Part shown: piece after piece, positions 22,023 through 32,649 of the stretch
How positions within the stretch are numbered: position 1 is the stretch's first letter
How the letters are laid out: every line of letters starts with the position of its first letter
Assembly (NCBI RefSeq): GCF_021130785.1
Contig: NC_060213.1
Location: forward strand, 114,344,501 to 114,408,500
Length of the DNA stretch: 64,000 bases
DNA from: Homalodisca vitripennis
Lineage: Eukaryota; Arthropoda; Insecta; Hemiptera; Cicadellidae
Reading direction: 5' to 3'
Made by a program: the position numbers and the translations under genes
The notes under the pieces: model-generated
Database searches by the model: none
What the model was told of the DNA's origin: nothing
Seen by the model: only the letters and a program-made list of their open reading frames with translations

Positions 22023-22779
22023 AAGATGGCTGACTGACTACAGTCAAAGTGAAGTGGCTCCCAGTTAAAAGTGTTCATAAGTGTGTATTTTACAAACAAC
22101 AACAAATATTTACTCACCTGTGCAGCAATTTACCTGGAAATACTGTAAGTCCATTTCACAATAAAACTTGAAGAAAACTAACCAACTCAAGAAATCATGA
22201 TCATGACAAGAAATAAGCTGTAACTCAAGGAACATACCTGCAATGTAATCTCAAGCATTTTAAAGAACTTAAGTCTAATGAAATCGTAATAAGGCTTATT
22301 CACACTACAAAGTATTTTCAATGAAGTTTACATTTATGAAACCAGGAAACTTTACTAGATTTACTGAATAAATTCAAACCATATGGAGACAACTGGAAAC
22401 AGTGCTGATAGTGCTGACAGCGTCACATTCCACACCTGACCTACTGACAGCTGTGTACACAGCCGTCAGCAATCAACAGCCTTGCTTCTAACCATGGCTC
22501 TCTTAAACAATCTGACGACGTGTTCCCTACTTACTAATTTGAAATTGTTATATAGTTTCATTGATATATAAATCATTATTCTGACAATCTCCCTATACAA
22601 GAGCAGTAATATTATCCTTGACAATCTGTGGAATTTTTTTAGCCTTAAACTTAGAGAATCAGCCAAACTCTCAAGAAAAAACTGAATTTTTATCATTTTA
22701 ACCTAGAGAAGCAGTCAAACGCTCAAGAGTCTACATAAATTGGAAATAGACTACAAAATAAATACATCCTAACTCAAAA
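22023..22779 (+). promoter_or_regulatory. 5' leader of element C
   Basis: About 750 bp is shared with 39467-40280 of element F at high identity, including the GCTGATAGTGCTGACAG block and the final stretch before the ORF1 ATG. Conservation between copies and position at the 5' end suggest a leader with an internal promoter. I see no classic core promoter motif and make no claim about its sequence elements. Confidence 0.6.
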
Positions 22780-24221
22780 ATGCCCCCAAGATATCCCTGT
22801 GGCTCCTGCTCAATTGGGGTCAAATTTTCAGGAGTAAAATGCACTGGCCCGTGTGGTATGTGGTATCACGCTGGCTGCCAGAATATTCCTGAGAAAACCC
22901 TGAAAAAATGGACCGACAGTGAAATAACAATATGGAAAGTACACGTAAAGGAGAGCTCAATGCCACTGATTCAACTACTCCTGGCTCCTCAAAGCCTCTA
23001 GATCGTCTGTGCACATCAATAGACGAACTGGAAAGCAGTCTGAATGAAAATAATAATCTATATAACTTAGAAGATAATGATGAGAAACTAGAAATGGCTG
23101 CAAAAATAGGAGTAGCACTCCTTGAGGAAAATAATCTTTTGAAAGAAAAAAATATTAGATTAGAAGCTAAACTAGAAATTTTGGAAGAACAGGTTGGGAG
23201 AATGGAAAACGAAGAGAATAAATATCTGAATAAAATTGAAGACCTATTACAGAATATCTCTGAAATACAGGCTCAACTGGAAAGAGAAAAAAAACTTTGC
23301 ATAGACACACAAAACGTCTTTGAAAAGCACGACTACAAAAAAGGACAACTTGTTGATAATCATACTAAAACAATAAATCACCTAGAGAATATAATAAAAA
23401 ATCTTGAGAAAAAATTAAGCTCACAAGAAACACTTCAATCAGAATTTCTGAATCGTACAAACAATGAATCCCAAACTGAACCGTTCACTCATTACATCTC
23501 TCAGCCCATAAGCTACTCCTCAAACTCGCTGATGGAACTTGCTCAATTAAAAGTAAGGCAAGATAATTTAGAACGTACGGTTGAGGACTTGGCAGGACAA
23601 ATCAAAAATAGACATACTGAGCCTCCGTCTAACTCAGAAATACAAAGCATGTGTAAAACACAAAATCATAAAATAATTAAAAAAAGCATGCCAACCAAAC
23701 AAAATAATACACCATCTAATAGAGGAAAGAAGAACTATTTCAGTGTTTCACTACAAATGGCTAAACTTACACAATCCCAGAAACAATATCCTATGGTTAC
23801 ACAAAGACAGATACTTTTGACAACTAATGAACTGCTTAAGACTGTGGGAGACTGCCAAACCCGTACAGAAAAACAGAAAATCTCCTGTACGACTCAAGGT
23901 CTAGGCCAGATTCTGGAAAACCAATCTCACAAGACTCAAGAAATGACAGCAACTTACGCACAATATAACAGCAACAGGAACACAGTCGGTACCAACAAAA
24001 CTGAAAACCTGCTACCTGATATGACTGTGGGAATCAGCCAATCCTCCACAAAAATACTGTCCACCGAAATCCATGACTCATCAGAACATAATGACCAAAT
24101 CACACAAGATATTACAGAGGGAATCTGCCAATGCAAACACCAAACACATTCATTCAACAAACACAAAAGGAGACATCATGGAAACAGATACAGGCAAACT
24201 CGAAGACATTCCATTAAGTGA
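22780..24221 (+). pseudogene. Element C ORF1: PHD-like finger and long coiled coil
   Basis: ATG 22780 starts a cysteine-rich finger: Y-P-C-x2-C, C-x3-C-x3-W-Y-H-A-x-C. The last Cys pair expected after the W-K is lost to a small indel near 22935, where the frame changes. In element F the corresponding C-S-N-C is present. The main 429-codon frame (22932-24221) is a long coiled coil (about residues 50-175), then a conserved L-K-V-R-Q-D-N-L-E helix (about 205) and a Gln/Asn/Thr-rich tail. The role is presumed to be ORF1-type RNP assembly. A further frame change near 24070-24170 separates it from the next segment. Confidence 0.75.
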
Positions 24222-25038
24222 TGACGAAGACTCAGAACTTACAGAGACAAGAGCGACCGCCCGCAAGAATGTTGGGAGCACCTCATTAAACACAAACACA
24301 GGCCGCATTTCCAACCTACTCGAAGAGGATCTTAAAAATCTTGAAAGATTAAAACCATACTCTTTCCCACCAGAAGAGACACCTATATTGACTACACAGT
24401 ACATGACCAAATCGTGTAGCATTTTCCTCTTCAATGTTGATGATACCTGCTCAACTTCAAGATCACCATCAACTCAAAACGTCACTGCAATTCAAAAGAG
24501 ACTAAAGAATAAAAACATCTCATTCAACAACTTCACTACAACTCAGGACAACAAGGGAAACACAAAAATAATCATCTGTTTTTCCGCCAAACTCAACAAC
24601 TGGAAGAAAAAACTGTTTCCTTTTCTAGAGCTGGCCAATGAATGCATCAAATTTCTAGTGCTCTTCTCCATCAATTCAGAGGAAAACATGAAGGAAGTGA
24701 ACCTGAGCCCCTCAAGCATTAGAGAGATCCTTCAGGTATTTCTGCAGTTCTCCAGCAATGCCTACCTACATCACTTCTGCCTGTATACACAAGAAAAGGA
24801 GACGAAGAAAACAATTGACCGGATTCTTGATGATACAGTGTACAAAAGTCAAATAAAAATATCAAGAGTAGCAACAAGAGACTCGGCTATATACAGCACT
24901 TGGAGAACAACTCGAGGGTCCCTCGAGCCCAAACACCTACCACCCTACTCGCCCAACTACAACAGGCTCAACTACATACAAGGGGCAATGCACGAACAAA
25001 AAGAGCTTTGGAAATCAAAGGAAACATTATATCCTTAA
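24073..25038 (+). pseudogene. Element C unrecognised protein segment upstream of the helicase
   Basis: This is a 321-codon open frame. Residues about 45-60 are an acidic Asp/Glu patch. The body (about 110-270) mixes hydrophobic strands and helices, and the C-terminus is Pro/Tyr/Asn-rich. I do not recognise a family; it could be the tail of ORF1 or the N-terminal part of the helicase polyprotein. Coding continues across a frameshift near 25020 into the frame that holds the helicase, so the two probably formed one protein. Confidence 0.55.
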
Positions 25039-25039
25039 A

Positions 25040-26165
25040 GAGCATAGTAAAATATACAAGGAGTACAATGTAAGCCACCTGACAGAAGCCTCCCAAATAG
25101 ATCTTTTCCACCAAAAGACTAAGAAAAAGTATGACATCATAAATATACGCACAGGAAAAGTGCTTACAACAGAAAAAACACAAACACAATACCAATTCGG
25201 GTATGACGGTGCACACCTAGTGGAACTGCAAAGAAACGAAAACCAAAATTACAAATTATCCCCCAACAATTTTGCTATTAATGATAACATCCTAGTTTCA
25301 GATAACACACAGCTCCTAAATGACCTGAGGCTATATAACAGCATAAAACACCTCAATATTACTCTTACTCCGGATATTCCGCTTAACCTAGTACAAGGAG
25401 TACCAGGATGTGGCAAAACCACCTACATACAGAAGAACTTTAAACCTGGAGATCTAATCCTATTCCCTACTAGAGACTCAGCAATTGACTTCAAAAACAG
25501 GTTCAAGGACACACACCCTAACTACTGTAAAACTAACATTAATGACACCTTCCGAACCCTACACTCATTTCTGATCAACTCCTCACAGCATATCGAGAAA
25601 GGAAACCAGTATGATAGGCTCATCATAGACGAAGCACTTATGATGCACGCTGGGAAGATTCTATTTGCAGCAACCCTCTCTGGAGCAAAAGAAGTCCTAT
25701 TCATAGGTGATACCAATCAAATCCCCTACATAAATAGAACATCCGAGCTGGAGGTAAAATACTACAAAATCTCTGAAATAGCCACAACGGTCAAAGTGCT
25801 AAGCACATCCTACAGATGCACTAAATCTACGACAGCTGTCCTCTCAAAATTCTACCCACAAGGAATGGAAACAACAAACGACATAGTAGGTGAACTGGAT
25901 ATACAAAACTTTGAGGGCCTAGAAAATCTAAACCTGCACCCAAAGGAGTACACTGTTCTGGCTTTTAAACAGGCAGAAAAGAACGAACTTATCAAAAGAG
26001 GATACAAAGCATCCACCATCCATGAGTTTCAGGGCAAACAAGCTGCAAATATAGCTGTAATACACACTTCCAGTAGCCCAGGGGAAATATAAAACTCACT
26101 CCCCACTGCCTAGTAGCACTATCTAGACACACCAAATCCTTTCTTTACATGACACCATGTAGGAA
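25040..26165 (+). pseudogene. Superfamily 1 (viral-type) helicase domain in element C
   Basis: The frame 25040-26091 carries SF1 helicase motifs in order, with residues counted from Met at 25160. Motif I/Walker A is G-V-P-G-C-G-K-T-T (80-88). Motif Ia is F-P-T-R-D-S-A (102-108). Motif II is I-I-D-E-A (155-159). Motif III is F-I-G-D-T-N-Q-I-P (181-189). Motif IV is S-T-S-Y-R-C (215-220). Motif V is S-T-I-H-E-F-Q-G-K (285-293). A one-frame shift at about 26090 precedes motif VI (A-L-S-R-H-T-K, about 26127-26147), which reads in the frame that continues into the endonuclease. The D-E-A box, G-D-x-x-Q and compact ~250-residue core fit the helicase-1 family of alphavirus-like positive-strand RNA viruses, not cellular Upf1 or Pif1. 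The expected activity is NTP-driven RNA unwinding. This copy is broken. Confidence 0.85.
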
Positions 26166-27440
26166 TGACACAATAAGCAAATGGATCCAGCAGACAAACG
26201 CTCTTGACAATAAGGAACTCTTAGCATTCACAGCAAATAATCTCACTACTGACCAGCTGAATAGAAAAAGCATAACAATCAACACAGGCCAAAGTACTAA
26301 CAGGCAAGAAACAAACCCACATCAGCAGCAACCAACCACAGACCATGATTTTTTAGACAAAATCCAGCACAGCAAGGAAAGAGACAAGACCAAAGTGAAA
26401 CACAAACCACAAACACTCTGGAACTCCAGCTTCAAAAAAAATAAAACACCTCCTAAACAACACAAGGTCACGCGGCCACACCAAAACATTGTAATGGCCC
26501 ACCAAAATATAGATGGAATCAAAAATAAAATAGAACGACTGACACACTTCCTTCACTCCCACAACCCCGACATTCTCATACTGACAGAACATGGACTAAA
26601 CAGTGCAAACCTAGAAAACATCAGGATACCAGAGTATGAACTCATTGGAGGGTTCACAAGGACACAACATAAGAAAGGTGGTGTGGCAATATTCAACAAC
26701 AAGAACTTAAAAAGCAAGGTCAGCATAGTATCCATCTCACTGATTCAACTGAAATGATCTGTGAATCCATAACACTGAAGATAAATCTCAAAAACTGCTT
26801 TCTATACCTAGTGGGAGTCTACAGACCTCCACATTCTAACCTTGAGAACGCTATTGATACACTCTCAACAGAACTAGACAAAATCCCGAATCCAAATAAC
26901 CCGATAGTCATAATGGGTGACATAAATGTTGATAACCTGAATGATATTCAAGAAAGCCAAAGCCTAATGGAAGCTCTAGAGGGATTCAATATTAAGAGAT
27001 TAAAACTAACTCCTACTAGAATCACCCACCACAGCCAGACCTCTATTGATGCCATCTGCACAAACATAAGTGAGGATCAAGTATCCCATAGTGTGATCAC
27101 CACAGGGCTTTCAGACCACACTGCTCAACTGTGTCGTGTAACCGTAAACATTGACAATCATACTCCAATAAAGTCTAAACAAAGGGTTATAAATATGCAC
27201 AAAATGGAGGAAATACGAACAATCTTAGCAACCCAAAACTGGGCAGATGTAATATCTAAAGAAAATACAGAGGCTGCCTTCACTGCTCTGGATAGTGTCT
27301 TGCGGTTTACTCTGGACGCGGTATGCCCACATAAAACAGTACAAATAAAGAAAACACGAGTAAAAAGAGTATGGGATGCCGAATGTGAAGAACTTAAAAG
27401 ATCATATAGAGGCATTAAACCGAGAAATCCTCACTGGTAA
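26166..27440 (+). pseudogene. Element C AP-type endonuclease and EN-RT linker
   Basis: The domain starts at M-A-H-Q-N-I-D-G-I (about 26494-26520) after a Gln/Lys-rich linker. It has L-T-E-H-G-L (catalytic Glu, about 26580-26600), G-G-V-A-I-F, then, after a frameshift near 26745, G-V-Y-R-P-P (about 26815-26832), M-G-D-I-N-V-D (about 26915-26935), T-S-I-D-A-I (about 27040) and G-L-S-D-H-T (about 27107-27124). These are the standard EN motifs of Jockey/CR1-type ORF2. The residues for metal binding and catalysis are all encoded; only frame breaks disrupt it. The linker continues to about 27400, where the frame shifts into the RT. Confidence 0.8.
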
Positions 27441-29135
27441 TATAGAAGACAAAAATAACACAGCTCTCAGAAAGAAAAACTATGACCTCAAACTGAAAGA
27501 TCTGAGGAAAAAGCACAATGTAGACCTTATAGAGCAAGCAGAGAACAAATCAAAAGCCTTATGGAAAGTAATAAATTCAGACAGGAAGAAAAAGAGTGAG
27601 ACTTCAATTTTAGAAAACCTGAATATAGAAGGAGGCATGCACAGCTCACCTGAGAGAATAGCAAACTACTTAAACAGGTTTTTTGTGACAATTGCAGATA
27701 GAACACTGAAACAGAACGAAAAGGAAGAACATGGCACAATAGAAGACCCTGTTGAAAATATATTGGCTCAAAACCTCCAGCTTTACAAGGCAACTGAAGA
27801 AGAGATAAGAAAAACTATAGATTCAATGAAACCCAAAACTTTGGCTGGAGAAGACGAGATCTCATCTAAATTAATTAAATACTGTAAGAATGAACTAGCA
27901 GACCCTCTAACAAACCTAATAAATAAATCTCTTGACGAAGGAGTCTTTCCTAGCACTTTAAAAACGTCTAAAATATATCCAAAATACAAAAGTGGAAAAA
28001 CCACTGAAGCAACCAGCTACCGCCCAATCTCCCTAATACCAAACTTCTCAAAAATTCTTGAAAGAGTAGTTCTCAACAGACTCACAGAGCATCTTCATCA
28101 GCATAACCATTTTACCTCTAAACAGCACGGCTTCATCAAGAACAGGTCAACAACAACAGCCATTACGCAACTCATAGAAGGCCTCATAGAGAAGCTAGAA
28201 CAAGGCTACATTGCCTCAACAATCTTGCTGGACTTCAGCAAAGCATTTGATTGCCTGGACCACAAACTGATAATAAAGAAACTAAGGATTCTCAGTATTT
28301 CTGGAAAAGAAGCACAATGGTTTCAAAGCTATATAAGTGACAGGAAACAGTTGGTAGATATCACCTATGAAGACAATAACGTCTTACAAAAGATGAAATC
28401 ACAAGTACTACCAATAACTAGAGGAGTGCCACAAGGATCAGTGCTTGGTCCTGTCCTGTACATTCTTCTAGCAAACGATTTTCCAAAATACCTAGAAAAC
28501 TTTTGCGAGGCGGTCATGTTTGCGCATGACACAGCGATGATTGTTGCTGACAAAAATAAAGAACAATTAGAAATAAATTCCTATGTGGCTTATAACATGG
28601 CAAAGCAATACTGCTACCAAAATGACCTTGTCTTAAATGAAAGCAAAACCTGCCAACTCATCTTCACAACAACCCCAAACAACTATCAGGGGCTTCCAGA
28701 CATCACAACTGTCAGTATAAATAAATACTTAGGCATAATTTTAGACAATACCCTAACATGGACACCTCACATAAACCAGTTATGCAATAAATTGAACTCC
28801 AGTCTCTTTGTTATTAGAAGAATGAAACAGATCAGCGACCATAAAACAGCACTAACTGCCTACTACTCACTCTTTGAGTCCCAGCTTCGATACGGACTGG
28901 TAGCCTGGGGAGGTACAAGTGACACAAATCTGCAAAGAGTACTGATCATACAAAAAAGATCAATAAGAACTCTGAATGGACTGGGCCCCAGAGACTCTTG
29001 CAGAGAGGCTTATAAGGAGCTCAAAGTACTGACAGTGGCCTCACTCTACATCCTTGAAACTGTGCTCTTTACAGTAAAATCGGGCCAAACTAGAATGGAA
29101 GAACAGCATTCTTATAACACAAGGTACAGACACAA

Positions 29136-29139
<4 letters not shown>
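27376..29139 (+). pseudogene. Element C reverse transcriptase (catalytic box mutated, 3' truncated)
   Basis: A long open frame of nearly 590 codons before the (TA)n tract contains S-Y-R-P-I-S-L-I-P (about 28016-28042), Q-H-G-F, L-D-F-S-K-A-F-D-C-L (about 28230-28259) and G-V-P-Q-G-S-V-L-G-P (about 28426-28455). The C-terminal motifs are S-K-T-C, Y-L-G-I-I-L-D, T-W-T-P-H, R-Y-G-L-V-A-W-G and R-D-S-C-R. The catalytic Y-A-D-D is replaced by F-A-H-D at 28519-28530, so the first catalytic Asp is His and activity is expected to be lost. The protein runs into a (TA)n-encoded Tyr-Ile repeat instead of its normal C-terminus. Confidence 0.85.

Positions 29140-29185
<46 letters not shown>
29140..29185. 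repeat. (TA)n tract at the 3' junction of elements C and B
   Basis: A 46-bp AT alternation separates the truncated RT of element C from the resumed RT of element B. The microsatellite replaces the expected 3' end, so it probably marks a rearrangement point. Confidence 0.9.
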
Positions 29186-29188
<3 letters not shown>

Positions 29189-30135
29189 GAGATATTGCAA
29201 ATTCCCCTGTACTCAACAATATTTGCATATGCTGACGACACAACAATAGTTTGTTCTGCAAATAATAAAAATACATTAAGACAAATGGTTAACCAAGACT
29301 TAAAATCTATTTCAATTTGGCTAATTCAAAATAAAATAATAATAAATAGTAATAAGTCAAAATGTATATTATTTTTTGACCAAAATAAAGAATGTAGAGA
29401 ACTACAAAATGAAAATAACTTTTTCTGTCATCAACATTTATGCCTTTATAAATGTTTATGTGAGGGTATTGAGGTAGTTGATAATGTCAAGTACTTAGGG
29501 CTTATAAAATGGATTCTTTAAAATGGGACTTCTACACAAAATATCTAGTAGGAAAGCTTAGAAAAATAAATTATGCTTTATACCATATGAGAGAATATCT
29601 AAAATCTGACCATTTAAAGAAACTATATTTGTCTTAGTTTGAGGGAACCATAAGGTATGGTATTATACACTATGGTGGGACTTATGACTCAGTTTTGAGG
29701 CAGGTGATAATGTTACAGCGATTTGCAGTGAGGAATGTGTACCATATAAGAAAATTTGATAGTGTGTCACATTTCTTTCAGCAGGAGAAAATTTTGACTT
29801 TTTCTCAACTAGATGTATTGAGTGCAATAATGTATATAAAAAAACATTTAATAAATTATGAATTACAAAAATTTAATCGTGACACTAGATTATCTGCTAG
29901 AATGGTCATAGAGACTCCAAATTATCTTAAAGAAATCGGATGTAGACAGTTTTGCTACTCAGGGATAAGATGGTTTAACCGTTTCGTACTTGAGTGTGGT
30001 GACAACATATTGTATGAGAGGAAACCTAAATGTAAAATGAAGGCCTTGGAATTTATAGTTAGCTTGGGTTTGATGTGATGACACCAATAGAGAGAGATCA
30101 ATTTATTGCAAGAATTGCTGTTCATACATTAATTG
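29186..30135 (+). mobile_element. Element B (3' part): RT from YADD onward
   Basis: RT coding resumes with I-N-E-I-L immediately before A-Y-A-D-D-T (YADD at 29228-29239). It proceeds through S-K-C-I-L-F, V-K-Y-L-G and, in 29695-30078, the C-terminal region with W-F-N-R-F. At least two frame breaks (about 29520 and 29640) lie within it. No clear polyadenylation tail is visible; the 128-bp satellite starts about 30 bp later. Confidence 0.7.
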
Positions 30136-30161
30136 TTGATAATGGATATGATGCAGAAGCT

Positions 30162-31015
30162 CAGTGATAGTTCCTGGCCTCACTCAGTATAGACCAGCAG
30201 TGGAGGTGGTAAGTGGACATATAGTAAGACAGTCATTGTACAACTGTTTAAAATGTTGACTGTGACAGATGCCTTATACTGCAGAAGCTCAGTGGTAGTT
30301 CCTGGCCTTACTCAGTATAGTCCAGCAGTGGAGGTGTTAAGTGGACATATTATAGTAAGACAGTCATTGTACAACTGTTTAACATGTTGACTGTGACAGA
30401 TGCCTTATACCACAGAAACACAATGATAGTTTCTGACCTCACTCAGTATAGTCCAGCAGTGGAGGAGTAAGTACCCATATTATTGTTAGACTGTTATTGT
30501 ACAACTGATTTTATTTGACTGTGACAGATTCATTATACTGCAGAACCTCAGTGATAGTTCCTGGCCTCGCTCAGTATAGACCAGCAGTGGAGGTGTTAAG
30601 TGGACATATTATAGTAAGACAGTCATTGTACAACTGTTTAACATGTTGACTGTGACAGATGCCTTATACCACAGAAACACAGTGATAGTTCCTGACCTCA
30701 CTTAGTATAGACCAGCAGAGGAGGAGTAAGTACCCATATTATAGTTAGACTGTTGTTGTACAACTGTTTTATGTTAACTCTGACAGATGCCTTATACCAC
30801 AGAAACACAGTGATAGTTCCTGACCTCACTCAGTATAGACCAGCAGAGGAGGAGTAAGTACCCATATTATAGTTAGACTGTTGTTGTACAACTGTTTTAT
30901 GTTAACTCTGACAGATGCCTTATACCACAGAAACACAGTGATAGTTCCTGACCTCACTCAGTATAGACCAGCAGAGGAGGAGTAAGTACCCATATTATAC
31001 TTAGACTGTCATTGT
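30162..31015. repeat. 128-bp satellite array, left part
   Basis: About six full monomers of roughly 128 bp and one partial. Each starts CAGTGATAGTTCCTG, contains a GTATAG-CCAGCAG block and ends TTATACCACAGAAACA. Two variants exist: early units have GTGGACATATTATAGTAAGACAGTC, later ones have GTACCCATATTATAGTTAGACTGT. The array is interrupted by element D and continues at 34156. Confidence 0.9.
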
Positions 31016-31084
31016 CTGTTTTTTGAGCAAAACATAAATAAATACAAAACCATTTACAGTTCGTCCAACCCTGACTACGTACAG

Positions 31085-32649
31085 GATGCTTATTTTTTAG
31101 GAATAGAAGGCCAAAAAAAGACCAGATACAAGAAAGCGTACAAACCCAGAGTATTCCTAAACTCAAGAATGAAATATCAAACACAGTAAATCAGCAATTT
31201 AGCATTCTACACCAAAATGTGAGAGGCCTCTCAAGAAAAGTAGAAAGACTAAACCACTTCATCGAGTCTGCAAATCCATCAATACTGATTGTAACTGAAC
31301 ATGGCCTTGATCCAGACAAACTGAAACTTATAAACCTAAAGGGCTATAGTCTAATAACTGAGTTTAGTAGACATGTCCATAAGCTGGGAGGAGTTGCCAT
31401 TTATGTTGAGGATACGCAAGACTTGGAAGTGGAACAAATTGACGTAAAGGACTACTGTCAAGAACTTGTATTTGAAGCCGCACTGGCTAAAGTAAGTTCA
31501 AAAAAGCAATCATTCCACATTCTTGGCATTTACCGTCCACCATCGAGTAAAACTAAGGAAGCAATAGAGGCCATATCAAACATACTTAACCTTGTAAGAA
31601 GTGATGTAAAACCACTAATCTTAATGGGTGACATCAACATAGATAGATTAGACTCTACAAATCCTGGAAACAGCCTACTTGAAGAGGAACTGTCAACCTT
31701 TGGAATTAGAAGACTACCACTACCAGCCACCAGAATAACAAGCTTAACCAAAACATCAATTGATTGCATTTGTACAAATCTACCGGAGGACAAATTGTGC
31801 TTCGACATTATTCAGGGTGGAATGTCGGATTATACTGGGCAGCTGTGCAGAATCCTAACTACAACAACAAATTACAATAAACAAGGCAGCTCATATAATA
31901 GAAGTTTTAACAAACAAAACCTTGACTACTTAAAAAATGAACTTGCAAAAGAAACCTGGGATGAAGTGCATAATGCTCATGATGTTGAGCTGGCATATAA
32001 TGCTTTTCACAAGATTGTGATCAATGCCCTAAACCTGGCCTGCCCAAACAAAATAGCTAGGACAAAACCAAAGGGGAAGCAGAAAACCCGGTATGATGAT
32101 GAGGTGAATAAGTTAAGAGAAGATTTTCTTAAATCATTGCACATGTATGAACTCACAGGAACCACAAGAGATAAAGAAATAATGGCTGAAAAAAAGAAAA
32201 CCTATGACCTCAAACTTCGAGATCTGAGACGTGATGCAGCCTATGAACACCTAATCAAATCAAATAACAAACCTAAAGCACTGTGGAGCATCATAAATGC
32301 AGAGAAGCAGAGAAGCCACTCCTCCAATGCTGCACTTCACTTGGAAATAGATGGGAAAACAGAAGAAAACCCGATGCTGATCGCTGAGCATCTTAACAAC
32401 TACTTTTCGACAGTGGCAGATTTAACTTTGGAGGAAAGCAGGAATCAGTTTCACAATGTGGAAACAACCTTTGAAGGCATTATACATTCACAATGCAACC
32501 ACACACTAAGCCTGACACTAACTGAGGAGAACGAGGTGTTAGAAACTATTGGATCACTGAAGCCAAAGCTCTCCTGTGGCATTAATGAAGTTCCATCAAA
32601 GATGGTAAAGCACTGTGCAAATCAGTTAGCCCCACCTTGGTTAGCATAA
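31085..32649 (+). pseudogene. Element D ORF2: endonuclease and linker
   Basis: The frame is open from about 31070 with the endonuclease starting S-I-L-H-Q-N-V-R-G-L (about 31200-31230). It has V-T-E-H-G-L (about 31290), G-G-V-A-I-Y, G-I-Y-R-P-P (about 31527-31545), M-G-D-I-N-I-D (about 31624-31645), T-S-I-D-C-I and M-S-D-Y-T-G. All EN catalytic residues appear intact over this 520-codon frame. The linker with Y-D-L-K-L-R-D-L-R-R follows. The frame ends at 32649 by a shift. The next ~180 bp read in another frame before this frame resumes at about 32820. Confidence 0.8.

Larger units (their letters stand above)
22023..29185 (+). mobile_element. Element C: non-LTR retrotransposon with an SF1 helicase between ORF1 and EN/RT
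   Basis: Module order on the plus strand is: 5' leader (22023-22779), PHD-like finger and coiled-coil ORF1 (22780-24221), unrecognised protein segment (24073-25038), superfamily 1 helicase (25040-26165), AP endonuclease (26490-27200), linker, RT (27376-29139) and a (TA)n tract (29140-29185). The leader is nearly identical to 39467-40280 of element F, which defines the 5' end (AAGATGGCTGACTGACTAC). The 3' end typical of the family (AATAAAG..TCTGATT) is absent, so the copy is 3' truncated at the (TA)n. Frameshifts occur near 22935, 24070-24170, 25020, 26090, 26745 and 27400. It sits inside the RT of element B. Confidence 0.8.

Noticed and set aside
25040..26165. Stand-alone endogenous viral element (integrated RNA virus piece)
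   Set aside because: The last helicase motif shares an open frame with the endonuclease, and coding sequence is continuous on both sides. Capture by the retrotransposon fits better. Other copies are needed to exclude an in-frame viral insertion entirely.
29041..29241. Minus-strand frame with Tyr-Ile repeats
   Set aside because: It is the (TA)n tract read in antisense.
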